Shown one piece after another: positions 63,732 through 64,000 of a stretch of 64,000 nt of DNA. Source of the stretch: Marinimicrobium sp. C6131. Lineage in GTDB: Bacteria; Pseudomonadota; Gammaproteobacteria; Pseudomonadales; Cellvibrionaceae. The stretch is taken from contig NZ_CP110629.1 in NCBI RefSeq assembly GCF_026153455.1, positions 3,224,001 to 3,288,000 of the forward strand, written 5' to 3'. The notes beneath the pieces were generated by a model. That model had not been told where the DNA came from. It saw only the letters and a list, made by a program, of their open reading frames with translations, and did no database searches. Each line of letters starts with the position of its first letter. The first letter of the stretch is position 1. The translations under genes were made by a program, and so were the position numbers.

Positions 63732-63815
63732 TAAGTAGGGTGCTTGATGCACCGCTTCCCATGAAGTGGTGCATGAATTGAAAGATCCTTAAATAAAAAC
63801 GTAGGAGATCAACCA

Positions 63816-64000
63816 ATGAACACTAACCTGAAGTTATTGGCCGCGCTGATCATGGGCGGTGCCCTGGCAGCCTGCGGCGGTTCCAGTAGCGATGACGGCC
63901 CGAACAACAGCAGTTCCTCGGCGAGCAGCACCTCCAGTAGCAGTTCGTCCAGTGATGGAGTGGATTGCGAAGCCAATCCGTTTGACCCGGCTTGTATTGA
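63816..64000 (+). CDS. Polyserine lipoprotein, N-terminal part only
   Basis: Only the first 61 codons are in the window. It begins MNTNLKLLAALIMGGALAAC with a lipobox (LAAC), so it is anchored to the outer membrane. A Ser-rich linker (residues about 30-46) follows, then CEANPFDPACI. In Saccharophagus-like bacteria such lipoproteins often carry a glycoside hydrolase, lyase or binding domain behind the linker, but that part is not visible. AGGAG precedes the ATG. Downstream of the TonB receptor on the same strand. Confidence 0.8.
   Translation, partial: MNTNLKLLAALIMGGALAACGGSSSDDGPNNSSSSASSTSSSSSSSDGVDCEANPFDPACI

Overview
The window looks like the chromosomal origin region of a marine, polysaccharide-degrading gammaproteobacterium close to the Cellvibrionaceae and relatives (Saccharophagus, Teredinibacter, Marinimicrobium, Cellvibrio type). 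Three things point there: the gene order rpmH-dnaA-dnaN-recF-gyrB with mnmG-rsmG-parA-parB-atp nearby, secreted proteins with polyserine linkers, and many large TonB-dependent receptors. The genus is an inference from style, not from a database match.

Layout. 1-8.2 kb: a partial PVC-type dehydrogenase-like lipoprotein, TlyA, a YdjM-like membrane hydrolase, a two-CBM GH18 chitinase, an exported protein of unknown function, and an acetyltransferase with membrane helices. 8.2-25.1 kb: glmS, a DeoR-type regulator and glmU, the hexosamine pathway genes that usually sit together. Here they are separated by a chitin/GlcNAc locus (two flavin-dependent tryptophan-halogenase homologues, a TonB receptor, a GH20 hexosaminidase), a phospholipase D-like protein and a strikingly AT-rich three-gene island (21.7-23.7 kb) of unrecognised proteins. 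25.2-32.6 kb: the complete atpIBEFHAGDC operon with a readable promoter. 32.7-38.2 kb: parB, parA, two orphan exported proteins, rsmG, mnmG. 38.2-38.8 kb: a DnaA-box-rich, AT-rich candidate origin, then tRNA-Thr(CGT). 38.9-50 kb: a DUF924 gene, mnmE, yidC, yidD, rnpA, rpmH, a second DnaA-box region, then dnaA, dnaN, recF, gyrB. 50-64 kb: an acetylesterase, an Lrp-type regulator, leuA, two more TonB receptors, a membrane diguanylate cyclase, a DUF202 protein and the start of a polyserine lipoprotein.

How the genes work together. The chitinase, first halogenase, TonB receptor and hexosaminidase each have the same perfect palindrome ACAACGTTGT in their upstream region, and the chitinase carries another copy inside its coding sequence. 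They therefore look like one regulon for chitin degradation: secreted depolymerisation, outer-membrane uptake and periplasmic trimming, with halogenase-like flavoproteins of unknown role. No LacI-type regulator is encoded in the window. Hexosamine synthesis and recycling (GlmS, GlmU, DeoR regulator) flanks this locus. ParA and ParB have matching cis sites here: two 16-bp parS-like palindromes lie inside recF. Nearly all genes left of the rpmH-dnaA gap are on the minus strand and nearly all right of it are on the plus strand, which suggests that replication forks diverge there.

Limits. All calls are from reading the sequence; no search or structure prediction was run. Start codons were moved where a family-typical N-terminus and ribosome-binding site supported it, and each such choice is stated.
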